Source: Pseudeuparius sepicola (lineage: Eukaryota; Arthropoda; Insecta; Coleoptera; Anthribidae). From it: a stretch of 64,000 nucleotides of DNA. The stretch's first letter is position 1. Every line of letters starts with the position of its first letter. Location of the stretch: positions 20,723,735-20,787,734 of the forward strand of contig OY987307.1 in NCBI GenBank assembly GCA_963920635.1, in the 5' to 3' direction. Positions 11,961 to 24,051 of the stretch are shown in pieces. The notes beneath the pieces were generated by a model that saw only the letters and a list, made by a program, of their open reading frames with translations, was not told the origin of the DNA and searched no databases. Position numbers and translations under genes: made by a program.

Positions 11961-12959
11961 GATCTGAATTGTCGAGTGAAAGATTTGGGGCCTGATCTGA
12001 ATTGAAAGATTTAGCAAGATGATTGTTTCAAATCTGACATATGATTATCACAGGGGTTGTCGATAATCAATATCCAGCAAATCAAATGTTGTTCAAATCA
12101 AATTTTTTCCAGATATTTCACTCAACGCTTGAATAAAATGCTTTTCTGTATTACATTTTTTCTGTATCTAAAAAGTCTTCTCTTAAATGATGCAGCTGGT
12201 TTGCTTTGACATTTGTTCATGTGTGGCCGCACTCTCAATTTTTTTAGACAGTTTAAATGAATAGAAACAAATCTAAGTGACATGGGCATCAAAAAATATT
12301 ACTTAAATTATCGCTCTTAATTTTTTTGTGCTTTTAATAACTCTGGGCCCTTACCCTTAACCATTGCTTCTTTTCTTTTAGCTTTTCTTATAAAAAAAAT
12401 TTCATTGGTCGATAAATTTAATCAGTAGGTATTTTATGTCCTGCAAGTTAAAATGGTACATTTAACTGAATTCGAAAGATTTACCATTCTCATTATGGCA
12501 GAACCATAGCCATAGCAACCACATTATGAGAGGTAAAACAAAATCGACTTTACAGGATTATGCAGAATAGGTCACACTGTAAGTTTTATTTAAACCATTT
12601 TTTTCTAAATATATTTTTTAAGAAGATATAAGCATTATTCCATACATATGGGGCACCCTGTATACTTATGATAGTACATCTTCATGGGGCAGGGATGAAT
12701 CCTTTATCTGTTTTACCCATGTTTAAAAATTATCTTACAAATGAGTGTTCGTCCCTTAATTATATTTCCGTCGACCCTGTATTAACTAGTTATTTTAACG
12801 AATGCAAAATCGTTTACTAATAACCGCCATTAATGCATGATTTCTCATTAATAAAGGACTTTTCAAATCAAGTCGTCCTAGGCGCTATGTTTTAATTTTT
12901 CAATATATGTGTCACAGTCAAGTTTTATAATTTCGTAGTTCTCAAATAGACCGGGAGAT

Positions 12960-13618
12960 ATTGATAGATTTTTGGACGCGATTTTACTCAGTATGCCTTT
13001 CAAAGAGCTATGTTGCGAACATCTTCTCACAATCTCATATTTTTCGAATAAATGAAAATTCACTTTTCCATATGAAAAACAACACAATGCCTTTTGAAAG
13101 GCATACTCCACCTAAAGTGGCAGAGAGTGCAAATATAGCTTCCTCAAAATGCAAAATCCTCTATCAGAAAACTTACGTCGAATTTATTTCGTGGTGCAGG
13201 GAGAAGCAAGTAAGGCGTTACTCGAAAACAGTGTTTCTGGCATACGTTTCTAGCATTGCAAAAAAGGCATAATCGCAAGTTTATGGCCAAAATATGCAAT
13301 GCTTAAAGCAACTTTAATCTTTAAAGAAAGCATTGATATAACGCTTTTTTATTTTTTTATAAAAAAATACAACCAGTCGGGGTAAATACATTTTCTAAAC
13401 TGCCCTCCGTTATAGCGACCTTTTTGCAACTAGAGCAACCACATCTTTATACTGGACATTGTTTTCGGCGTTCTTCTGCCTCGATACTCTCAGACAATGG
13501 AGCAGATTTTTCAGCAATTAAAGGGCTTGGTGGTTGGAAATCTACTGCTGTGGCAGAAGATTACATTGAGAGTTCCCTTCAAAATAGAGTTGAAATTACA
13601 CAAAAAAATCCTATGTAA
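12960..13618 (+). pseudogene. Crypton-like tyrosine recombinase fossil
   Basis: Three blocks in order resemble the insect tyrosine-recombinase family found in Crypton elements. Block 1 (to 13272) reads SKCKILYQKTYVEFISWC and SKTVFLAYVSSIAKK, the SAM-like DNA-binding fold. Block 2 (about 13278-13384, another frame) reads SLWPKYAMLKATLIF. Block 3 (13424-13618) reads LYTGHCFRRSSASILSDNGA, then GGWKSTAVAEDYIESS, giving the HxxR box, the GGW and the nucleophile Tyr. A frameshift separates blocks 1 and 2. The segment between 2 and 3, which should carry the first catalytic Arg, is deleted. Dead. A domesticated gene or DIRS-type source is less likely because no RT is nearby. Confidence 0.75.
12987..13107. 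repeat. Inverted pair AGTATGCCTTTCAAA
   Basis: AGTATGCCTTTCAAA at about 12989 recurs as its reverse complement at about 13092-13107, roughly 90 bp away, straddling the start of the recombinase fossil. Cryptons normally lack terminal inverted repeats, so this may be a chance palindrome or a binding site. Confidence 0.55.
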
Positions 13619-13619
13619 A

Positions 13620-14160
13620 CTTGCTACAAAGTCTACTAGCGTCAGCGCCGAAATATACCTTCTGGCCTAAATGATTTAAACCTAAATTTACATTCAGAAT
13701 GGCATACAACTAATAATAATTCAACTGTACTGTTGTACCTACCTAATGTTGAAAATTAATACGAATAATTAAACGTGTAGTTACTTAATGTCATTATTAA
13801 TTAAACAGTGAAAACCATATTTTCTCTATTTTATTTAAGGCATTAAAGGTATAGTCGACATTAACAAACTCGTGTCTGAAACGGCTATTAATGATTTCGA
13901 AACTTACGCGTTCGCTATGCTTATGCGTTAAAATGTCTAGATCATTAATTATTAATTACTTGTTGGTTAAATAACTATTTTCTTATTATTTAAAGCGAGA
14001 AGCTTTTTAGCGCGGAGTAATAATTTCTACGTGAACTTTTTCTCTTTTCCATATTTGGATCTCTCATCTGTTCTGTTTTTTTAAAGATCAGTTAGCGTCG
14101 AAATATGTTCTTAACAAGTACCTACATTCTTTTATATTTTCAAGAATCCTCATTTCTCAT
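13620..14160. other. TAAT-rich non-coding DNA
   Basis: No gene. Several ATTAATTA, TTAATTA and TAATTA sites cluster between 13750 and 14010, with moderately complex sequence between them. This composition is seen in homeodomain-responsive enhancers, but TAAT is frequent by chance in AT-rich DNA. Confidence 0.3.
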
Positions 14161-15090
14161 GCCACCCTTACAAAAATGATTCAATCGCGCCATATCTCAA
14201 GTAATACACGTCCCCCGTTCCTTTCCGATTTCCTCCATTTGCTTCCAGAACGAAATATCGATTCATCGCCGCGCTCCCCACATACTTTCGCATTCGCCCG
14301 AAACCCCTTCTACATCGAAACTGCTTTCCGCCGCCCGGGCCGGCCGTCTTACAACTTTTAAAAACCCGGATACACTCCATTCCATGCGAAAAGCCAACCG
14401 AAAAATGTGGACGATCAGAATTTTCAAAAGTGATGATAGGCATGATTGCCCGCATAAAAGCCCTTTGATGTTTTCGACATTCCGCCGTCGAAAAGGCAAA
14501 TATTTTTAATAGCCAAATGACTCTGCTAGTGTCCCGGCGCGCCCGCCAGGTTTTAAATTGGATTTGGCCGCTGCGCCGGCCATCAATTTATTTAAATTTG
14601 CATTTCTGTTCGAGTGGCTCTGGAAATTTATAATATATATGTGTACAATTTAGTGGGATTTTTAAATCGTCGCGCGCGCGCCGCGGCAATCGAAATATCA
14701 ATACTGCGATTGGGTGTGGCGGCCGGTGTTTTTTAAAAATCGGCCCGTTCCCATTGGCCGGCCGGCTACCCCCACCGCCGGCCCGGGCGACGGTACATAG
14801 GCGGCCATTTTGGACCCGGTATATAGGGTGGGGGGCAGGCGCGGGCTGGCCGGGGGTGGTGGGTGGGGGGGGGGGGTGCAGCCGACGAGCCCCGGACCGC
14901 TTGAAGTCGGGAATTTTGAGGTCGATATATTGGGTTGTTTGCGAAATTTTCGGCAGTTTTCGAAAAATAATTGGGATGGCTTTTTGAGCCGAAAAAATCG
15001 CGTGGTAAACATCTGAGCTTGCTAAAACACACGCGAGGGCACACGGAAAGTTGCAACGGCGGCCATTTTGTTGTAGAAATATTCATAGTA
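14160..15090. other. Large CpG-rich block
   Basis: The strongest GC/CpG island in the first half of the window, with GCGCGCGCGCCGCGG near 14670 and a G-rich tract with a G9 run near 14866. GGCGGCCATTTTG occurs twice (about 14802 and 15059). ORFs of 60-106 codons in several frames and both strands are Pro/Gly/Arg low complexity and do not match a known family. It may be a promoter island; no TATA-Inr-exon arrangement could be fixed. Confidence 0.5.
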
Positions 15091-15920
15091 CATATGTGTA
15101 GAAACTTTCCTATAGCTATCCTAACTTTAGTTGTGCTTTGAAGTTTACAGTCTTATTTATGATAATTCAGTAATCTCGTTGATCTTGTCTGAAAAGTTGG
15201 ATTCAACAAGAAACTCTGTATACTGATCAGGTAACAAACCAATGAATTTTTCATCATATAATATTAGAACCAGGAAGATCTGTTTCAAAATATATTAAGG
15301 TCGGCAACAACACAAATTGTACATATAGACCTATAGAGGCTTAAATAAAATCCTTCAAAATCGTAAATTGTTCTTAAATAAAGTCTTTTTCCAGATTAAA
15401 AAATTGTCAGGATAGCTTATTCAGCTGAAAAGTTCGCAGGTGACAGATGTTTGCAATAAATCAAAGGCTGATAATAATTTAAAATTTACATTTAGTAATT
15501 TGTGTCGATAAGTAAGTAGTGTGTTCTTAAATGGAGTACCTAGCCTTTGGATAGACTTCTCCACTCATATATCATTATTTGCTCTACCACTTGCTTTTTT
15601 TGTTAACTTTTTGTAAATTTGTGTAGGCAGTATATAAGGATTGCCATAAATAATGGACAATATTGTATATCCCTACCTATTTACGTACGATTTTGAAAAG
15701 CTTTGCTAACTCAAAATACAGGTAGTCGAGGGCATAAACAGACCACTATAGTCTGCTATTAAATGTTTACAAATTAGTCGAGGATATGGAAGCAAGTCAA
15801 ACTTAGAATCCTAAATATTCCGGATTCTTTTAATTTTTCTGCACAGCATTCAGTTGCTTCTGGGCTACTCCTAGTTTGAAATATCGTGAGGCTGAGAATT
15901 ATTATTATTATTAATTGATT
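15090..15920. other. No recognisable gene
   Basis: AT-rich sequence with only short ORFs. Near 15848-15895 a phrase GTTGCTTCTGGGCTACTCC followed by TAGTTTGAAATATCGTGAGG is a diverged copy of a motif present in the tandem units at 36.5 and 38.7 kb, at 45.3/47.2 kb and at 57.24 kb. Confidence 0.4.
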
Positions 15921-15925
15921 TTTTT

Positions 15926-16312
15926 GGCTCAGGAACCTAAAAGAAACAAAACTATAAGGACAACATTTTCAAGTTACTAGGAAAAAACACTGCTTAATAA
16001 GCTCTGGCGGTTTGTCAGTAATTTTACCGAACATTAAGTATTTTCGCCCTGATGAAGGCCATACATTTAATAAATATTTATATGATTTTGGCTGATATAC
16101 CCGTTATTTTGCTTTTATCTTGAACGTTAACTCAAAAAACAACTTCAACGGCTTTTTTCTCTTATCTAGGCATATATTTATGAAATTTTAAAGTTGAATC
16201 TAAACTAACCGCACTGTCAACGCGTCAGAGCTTATTCTTATTAAGCAATGTTTCTTTTCTTGGCAACTTGAAAAGTTGTCCTTTAAATAGTTTCAGGTTC
16301 CTCTGCAAAGCC
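15926..16312. mobile_element. Penelope-related terminal repeat pair
   Basis: Two inverted arms of about 85 bp (15926-16012 and 16228-16312) carry CAACTTGAAAAGTTGTC-type sequence, the signature of Penelope-like element ends elsewhere in this window, next to AGGTTCCT. The core contains CCCTGATGAAGGCCAT (about 16049-16064), resembling the start of a hammerhead ribozyme core, with GGCTGATA where GAAA would be expected. No RT remains. Probably a relic of the pseudo-LTR of a Penelope-like element. Confidence 0.55.
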
Positions 16313-19300
16313 CCAATGACAGTGTTATAATATACCAAATATATTTTCGGTTTATTGCACTATTTCACTATTTGAAATTGTTGGTGATCTACATCTCAAC
16401 AAAAAAAAAAAAGTACTGTTCAATCTATTTGCCGTCATGAAATCGCTTCAATCGCAAAACACTTAGTATATATATTGTAAATCCCGATTTTTGCTATAAA
16501 TTCTCACAGCACGGGTGCCGCTAAATTATTTTAGGATTGAAGAATATTTATTTAATTCCGTTTAGGTATTTTAATTTTAAATATACATTAATTTTCCATT
16601 CCATAACCAACAGTTTTTACTTATTCCTATATAAGTAGACTTTTGAAGTCGGTATCTCCAGTTCTTTGAAAGTGGGCACTAGCCTAACCCACAGAATAAA
16701 ATGATTTTGTAGTGTTAGTTAAAATGTTTTCTTGTTGATATCTTCACATTCCGTATGATTAAAACAATATATAAGGTAGTTCCCTTCCAAGAAAGAATGA
16801 ACTGTAATGTGTTAAGTAATCAACCTTTTTTCCATTTCAACCATTAATGCAGTTTAAAAACAACAATTCTTTGAAAATGCTTTTGGTATTACCTAGTTGT
16901 GTATTGTAGTAACATACATCAGATTTTTGAAAATCAGAAAATAAAAACACACTTCAGCCTCAAGACACATGATCAGTTTTGTTCAAGAATATTGCACAGT
17001 TGTGCAGCTTTTTAAAATTAAAGCTTAATAAATGTTGTGGGTTAAAGATTATTATGAATTTATTTTAACTAATAATAGGTGTATCTCAAAAGTATATTAC
17101 TTCTATGAATAAAATGTTTTCTGCTATTTAAAAGTAATCATTATAGAAATAGTACCTACAAGTTTGGCGAATATTATGTTTAGGTTGATGTTTCATAAAA
17201 ACCCTGAAATCAAAATGATGTGGCTAGAGAAGTATGTGTTTAAACATATCTATGAAAGTTTTACTAACATAATGTTTGTCACAAAACTTTACATTTGTAT
17301 GAGGTGACGATATCATGATATTTTTTCAAATCTAATCAATTTTATAGTCATACTACCCCACGTGAACTTTGATATATTCATATTCTGAAAATCTATATCT
17401 ACATTGTCTTCAGATATCCATTTTGTACTTCCATCAGTATGCTTTTGCATATATTTGGATATTTGGATTCTATTATACCGAAATACTGTTAACAGTATTT
17501 TCATTATGTGTATGTTCATTTTCTTTGATTTAAAGCCGACTATTACAGTAACTATTATTTCATATTTATCAAGTTGTTAATATCTTAATTCTTAATACAG
17601 AAATTTCTTGTTTGTGGTATTAAAGCTGGAAATAAAACAATCAAAAGTAAGTTTGGTTGCCTGTATCAATAGAATTTGATCTACAACTACCTGTAAAAGC
17701 TGAAAGGTTTATTTATTTGAAAGGCTATTTTTAAAACATGCGTAAATACTTATAACACTATTTTAAAATTCGTATAGCTGCTGAATTAAGTAGGTATTAT
17801 TAATTTCCAACAGCTGTTATAACTTTTAAAATAGTGATATTTTTTGAAAACCTTTCAAATTCACTAGTTTTCCAGCTAGTTGTAAATACAATAATTTTAT
17901 TGATACAGGCAACTAAACATACTTTTAATGCCGTTTTGATTTCGATCTTAATAATTGCTGCTGCGTTATTAATTTATGGCCCAGGTGCCCCAAAACTGTT
18001 CGAGAATGAGTTTGGTTAAAAATTATTTTGTGCAGGATTATGAGATTATAGCTGATTTGCTGCAACATCAACAATTAGACCGAGCCGAATTAAAAATTAA
18101 CATGTTATTGTAATTGGGAACAAAAGATTAATTATTATAACACACCACTAGTCGACCATTCGTCAGTTTTAATGTATTTCGGCATAATATCACGTTTGGC
18201 GTTTGACATGTTCATCATTCCAGCTTTTGGAGATAATAAATTATTAATTACGATATAATATTTGGAGAGATGTAATATTTATGTAGCATTGTAATTTGAA
18301 AAATGTCTTGATACATTATTGTTCTATCACAAAAAGCTAGTCATTTTCCATTACCTACCTTCGTTGGCTTTACTCCTTCTACACAATACCGCAACTTTTA
18401 AAAATTGTGTTCATGAAGCGGTATCTACGCACCGCAGTCTAACACTCGCGTTCTTAATTTTAGAAATATAGTTGGTAACAGTAATACTCCCTGTTTTGAA
18501 ATAAAGCAAACCAGAAATAAATGTGGGAGACATGCATCATGCACTCAGAAGACAAACATCAAACTCACCAGTGTATATTCTTGAAGTTTCTCTCAGTCGT
18601 TGAGGTAAACTTGAAGTATATATAATCTTCGTCTAAGTCGGTATAAATTGTCGATAAAAGGCTCGGTTTCCGTCACGATTGGGTATCAACAGTTTTTAAA
18701 ATTTTTTTAACAATTTTGTACTAGTACTTCCAAATATATATTTTCATAAGCCACGATTTTTTTTACGATTTTTTAATATTTTTTATTAATATACAAACTT
18801 TCGCTAAATTAAGGCCGACAGTTTAAGGCACATTCGTCTCGTCATGGAAAAATATTTGATTTTTCATAAAATAACTAATTTCTTTTTTGGATTTTACACC
18901 TAAATCCTCAAATAATAATTCGATCACAGATTTTTGTTATTATCTCGAAAACTTTTCAACTGAAGCGTGTTAAATGCGGAAAACACCGGTGAAACTGAAG
19001 CTCTTCTTTGATTGAAGTTATAAGTCGAAAAACTTAGCCCGTTTATATGTAAATATTGCCCAGTTTGTTGTGGATAAACTATGGTTTAAATAAAAGTCCG
19101 TTAAGCCCTATTTGTTCGTAAAATTAAACTATTGACTCTGCTGTTGTTGTTATGTGTTGCCCGATGCAGTCATCAATATGTTTAACTTTAAGGTTGTTGT
19201 TGAAAAGGAAATAAATCTTGAAATACGCCCTTGTAATAATGCTTGCTGAAGAACTGAGATTGTAACGGTAACAAATTAGACTATTAAAATGATCTTCTTG

Positions 19301-21380
19301 CTGGTTGGTCGTCTGTAGTCAACTGCGATGTTCGGGGTGGGTAGGAACATTTTTCTTCTGCCGAAAATGTTTGTAAAGGTAATATCACGAGGCTTTTTGT
19401 ACTGTAGTTCGAATGGTTAATTTCTGGAAAAGACAAGAAACACTTCTATGATAGTTCCCTTCGCAAGCTCCATCAACGCTTAAGCCATCTCATGCAGCTT
19501 CATCAAGGCATGAACTTTGCATGCAAAATATGCAAATGTCAATCGTCAGTTAGCTTCTGTAATGGCCATTGGTGGAGGGTTTATTAATGAAAACGCGAAA
19601 CTCCAGATATTCTATATCTAGAGTAGGAATTAAAGGATACGAAAAATTTACGCATTTAGTTTGGGAACCGACTAGGGCGTAGATCACGATTAATTTGATA
19701 TCAAATTGGTCCCTTCAGATCTATTAGGCAATTAGTCTCGAATAGTCTGAAGGCAGCCTTACCAATGACCTGCCCATTTATTATTTAAGAAGGTATATGG
19801 AATCTCATAGTTATCGATTTCCAATGTAAATAATTTCGTTTTCTAATTCCGAAAGAAAATACAAAAAAAGGAACTTCAACGCCCTTAATCTCTTAAACAA
19901 GATTAAATTTGTATGAAGCGTATTGGCATCAATAGTCATGTTTTGAGCCCCGTATCTCCACTTTTGGGATTTTCCATTCGCATTAAATCACCCTGTATAG
20001 TGAAAAGCAATTGGAACAAAACTCAAAAGGATATGTAAAAATTCTATAAATTAGAAAGTCAAACTATTAGTAAAACGATTGGTTCGGAGTTACAAACTGA
20101 AGCAAGTGACTGAAAGCCGGAGCCTCAGATGAAATGATCAGATCCCTTCTTTCGTAGCTTCCTATTGAGAAATAAACTGGTCTAACAAAGTTAAGGATAT
20201 CTCGATTTTCGATTTTAAGAAAATAATTGATTTCTCTGCTTGTAGGTTAAATTACAAGTCAGCTAAAAGATGAATTGTTTGGTCGCAGTCACAACATAGA
20301 CACAAGGTAGCTGACTAAATTAAAAGGTTTAGGTTCATCAATCCTGGTTCATTAATTTAGGTCTGCTTGGTTTGATCTTAGCAACTACCGGAATATTTAA
20401 GTGGCAAGAAGCGACTAACTTTTATATTAATAATAATTATTTACGGACGAAAAGAAGGACAAAACAAGGAAAAAAGTAAAAGATAAAGGTAAGGTGGCAA
20501 TATCCATTACAAAATTCTCCAGATATAAAAATAATGATCCCGTCTAAATAATCTTTCCTAAAGTCGGATGCAGTCCATCTCAGAATCAATTCAACAATCT
20601 AAATAGTATTATCTGGTCAACGTTATGGCTCTTACTTCACACAGAGAATGATTTTGTTCAGAAAGTTGGATTATTGTCCTTTCTTTAAAAATAGCATAAT
20701 TGATATTCTATACAATAGAATGTAGGATTTCACTAAAATTTTATCTATTTTAGATGTGTATACTTTTTTTTTAATTTTGAAAATCAGACGGTACAATTAG
20801 CTTAAATTCGTCTCTGAAAAACTTTGATCAAGTTGTTGATGAGATGTTAGATGTCCAATTTAATGTTCCGAAGGGAAGTTGAAAATCATTAAAAACTAGT
20901 GGTGAAAATGGGAAATATCTGCAAAAAACTTTCTTTACAATGTGAAATTAGGCATCCTAGATACAACATTTTCAGTATATTATATTTCATTTTATTGTAC
21001 ACTTTCTGTAGGCAAAATAAATTAGTTTATTAAGGTTAACTTGAAGATGTTCAAAAATTAAAAACTAATTATTATGTAACTAATATTTCCCCAACCAGTT
21101 AAAAAAACCATTATCCCTCCTTTTCAGTTTTCATTTTCGACACGTGAGTGGTAAAGGTTTTAATCGAGAAAATGATTTGGGGTTACAAAGTTTTTAGCTC
21201 CAGCATAGTAATATAAATTAGACGATATTTTGTAATTTGGTAGAATAAGTTCGGCATAATATGAAATGTTAATATTAGTGTATTTATTAAGTGGTTGAAA
21301 TGATTCTTTGAAATGAATAGTACCTATGGAAGAAAATTTATATAAATAAACTAGCATAGATAACTCACAAGATCCATTGA
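16313..21380. other. Long stretch without recognisable gene
   Basis: I found only ORFs under 70 codons with no motifs. The 17990-18290 part is less simple in sequence, with several TAAT/ATTA sites, and could be conserved non-coding DNA. Sequence around 19911-20002 (ending CACCCTGTATAG) looks like the end of a MITE whose partner end I could not place. Confidence 0.45.
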
Positions 21381-21382
21381 AT

Positions 21383-22558
21383 TTTAATTGGGTTTTTCGG
21401 CACCAAACTGGTTAAAAGACAACTTTTTCAAGTTGCTTGGAAAGTTAATAAATTCTTAACAGTAAATGAACTAAACTTTGAACTTTCTCAAAGATCATGT
21501 CACATCAAAGTGAAATGACAGATTACTAAATTTCAGGTTAAAATGTCATGACAACAGAAACAATGGCCTAGCCACCTGTCTGATATTGTACCCTGTGTTC
21601 TATATATTTAATAATAATAATATTTTACTGAATTCCACTGAATATTCAGTCTGTATTTCCTAGAATAAATGTTGCTTCTTTAATTTTTCGTCTATTTTCT
21701 ACTTCTTCTTTGATAATTGGTTTGACCTATGACCTATCCCACAAAATCCTATTAAAAGAGTGTTCACATATTTTAGACTTCGAGATTTGATTTTGCCTGA
21801 TATAATTTTTCTGTACTTTTAAACAAACGTTAAATGACCTTAATGAATTTTTGGTTTTAAATACTGTTCTGACATTAAAATTATCTTATCTGATAGTCCA
21901 GGAATATAAGGAATAATTAAATTTACTGGTCGGTCCACCAGATTTATTTCTCTAATTATAGTATTGTTATATTGTTGGCAATCCTGAAAAACTTGCTTAA
22001 TAAATTCAATAGGATAACTATTCTTCTCAAGAACATGTTTTATATGTTTAATTTCCTCTTCAAATTTTGTGTTATTGGAACAAATCTCTTTAGCCCTGTC
22101 ATACAAACTTTTAATTACTCCTTTTTTAACACTAATATGAGGATTGGGGTTAAAATTGAGATATCTATTAGTATGTGTTGGTTTTCTATATAGACACTAG
22201 TTTCTATACTATCTGATTTCAGTATAGAAACATATAAAAAAGGTAATTGATTATTATTTTCAATTTCTAAGGTAAACTTAATAGAAGGTTCTTGCGAGTT
22301 TATAAAATTTAATAATGAATTTAAATCATCTACTCCATGTTCACATATAATAAAAATGTCATCTACATACCTCCACCAAACATTAGGTTGGTGAACATAT
22401 ATTATCTAGTCAACTCATTTTGTTCAAAATCGTCCATAAATAAATCGCTTTTGAATGGTGATAAAGGATACACCATAGCCATTCCAAATTTCTCCTGGTA
22501 AAATTCATTTAAATTTCATTCATTTTGTCTTTTAACCAGTTTGGTGGCGAAAAACCCA
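21383..22558 (-). mobile_element. Penelope-like element fossil, copy A
   Basis: Both boundaries carry the same terminal module in opposite orientation: GTTTTTCGGCACCAAACTGG at about 21390-21410 and ACCAGTTTGGTGGCGAAAAA at about 22532-22552. Between them the minus strand holds RT and GIY-YIG remnants, described separately. Inverted terminal modules around an internally deleted coding part are typical of Penelope-like insertions with pseudo-LTRs. No clear target duplication. Confidence 0.7.
21700..22520 (-). pseudogene. Penelope-like RT and GIY-YIG remnant
   Basis: Reading 5' to 3' on the minus strand: an RT palm segment with VWWRYVDDIFII (about 22385-22348) and NSLLNFINSQE, a frame break, SILKSDSIETSVY, then a 88-codon open stretch (22106-21840) with the linker motif VNLIIPYIPGLSDKI. 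After it, out of frame, comes GIY-YIG-like sequence with QNQISKSKICEHSF and RILWDR. RT copies the element; the GIY-YIG domain nicks target DNA. Frameshifts and missing N-terminal RT blocks make it non-functional. Confidence 0.8.
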
Positions 22559-22559
22559 C

Positions 22560-23460
22560 GCCACAAATAAATTTTGGAAAAAAAGTCACAAGAGTCACTT
22601 GGACATTTGATTTGAAACAAACTTCAGTAAATCACCAAAACTCGAATAATTCGAAATAGAAATTTTAAATTATTATAATTTGAGAGTTGGGTAGTTTTTT
22701 TTAACTATATATTCTGTCTTCAGCATAACTGAAAAATCTGCAATCATTACTACATTTCTTAAACACTTCAACATTTTAAACTGAATGATGTTGTATTGAA
22801 AAAAATGTCACTCCCTAACATTATTCCCCATTCACCAGAAACTGAGAACACTATAGATTGAAATCTAAAAGAACTGCATCATTTAGGAATTTATGTGCCC
22901 AAAAAATATCCGAATCTATCGTACCTACTAATCTGGCAATTCTAAAAGTGTCGTCTGACGTTGAATATATATAATATGTAAGACTATAACCGTATATATT
23001 AATAAGAAATCAAATAAGTACAAATAAGTACAAGAGAGAATTTTTCAGTAAAATTCAAGAATTATTCATCTACATGCACTAAAGCTAAAAATTTTATATT
23101 TGCATATATGTTGACTTATCTGAAGAAAGTTTTACTATGAGACTTAAATATACCAATACGCACTTAATTATTCGATTTAATCAATTAAAAACCAAAACAT
23201 CTAAAGATTTAACAATTATTTTGTAAAAAATGAAAAGGAAATCAAAGAAATTTTCTAAGCATTGCAAAGCTCATAAATTTCGACACAAAATTCGGAAAAA
23301 ATATATAAAATTATCTAAAAGTAACATTGGGTGGGTGCTAATAGAACTACAGATGCAGGGTGAACTCATCTAATGCCTCACGTGGTATGAAAAAAAAATT
23401 AAAAGAAAAACTTATTTTGAAAAGCACACTAAACGCCATATAAGAACCTGTTAAAATCGC
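22560..23460. other. No recognisable gene
   Basis: AT-rich DNA without convincing ORFs, repeats or RNA genes. The phrase GGGTGGGTGCTAATAG at about 23330 resembles GGGTGGGTGACTTTAA at about 1729, possibly a diverged shared repeat. Confidence 0.45.
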
Positions 23461-23479
23461 TCTAGTATTAACTTATACT

Positions 23480-24045
23480 ACACTACGCTACCGCCACCCA
23501 TGCACCAGCCCTCTACGCCATCTGCAAGCCCGGGGCGTCGCCGACGTCGCGGCGCGTCTCCGCGAAAAACGCTCCGCGCTCGCGCGCCTTTCGCACCCCC
23601 CCACTTAAGAAACTCACTGTTAATCCGGTTTTTGCTCGGATCGGTCGATCTCTTCTGATCTTTTAAAACTGTAGGTATAGACAGGTTGTGGGGGTTTTGA
23701 AGGGGTGATTTTCGCAGTCGGCTATAAACTGGTGGAGTTTTCCCGGTTCGGAAAATTTTGCCAGCGCCGGCGGCGCGCTGTACATAGGCCCCGGCCACAT
23801 AGGCGGGGGCACATAGCGGCGCGGGGGAGGGGTGGGGGGGGGGGGTTCGGTGGCACCCCGTGCGGCGCGACGGGCGCTAGCCTGCACTTTTCGGGCGTAC
23901 GCACACACATGCAGCGGAATGCGTTTTGATCGTATTGATTGGCTTTCGTCGGTTGCGTGTCGCGACGGCCGCGGAGGGGGAGGGGGGGGGGGTGGCAAAA
24001 ATCGAAACCGCGTAAACGGAGGGTGGGGGTAAAAATGCGGCGTTT
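23480..24045. other. CpG-rich block with G-runs
   Basis: Strongly GC- and CpG-rich with G9 and G10 runs (about 23837 and 23985). Several frames on both strands remain open for 66-143 codons, but they encode Pro/Arg/Gly low complexity of the kind any GC-rich DNA gives. No family recognised. Together with 14.2-15.1, 40.7-41.1, 44.7-44.9 and 63.4-63.65 kb it forms a set of isolated islands without attached genes. Confidence 0.5.
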
Positions 24046-24051
24046 TTTCGG

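Noticed and set aside
12878..13111. 77-codon minus-strand ORF overlapping the recombinase fossil
   Set aside because: It reads antisense to the Crypton-like coding sequence for part of its length; although the tail looks protein-like I could not assign it.
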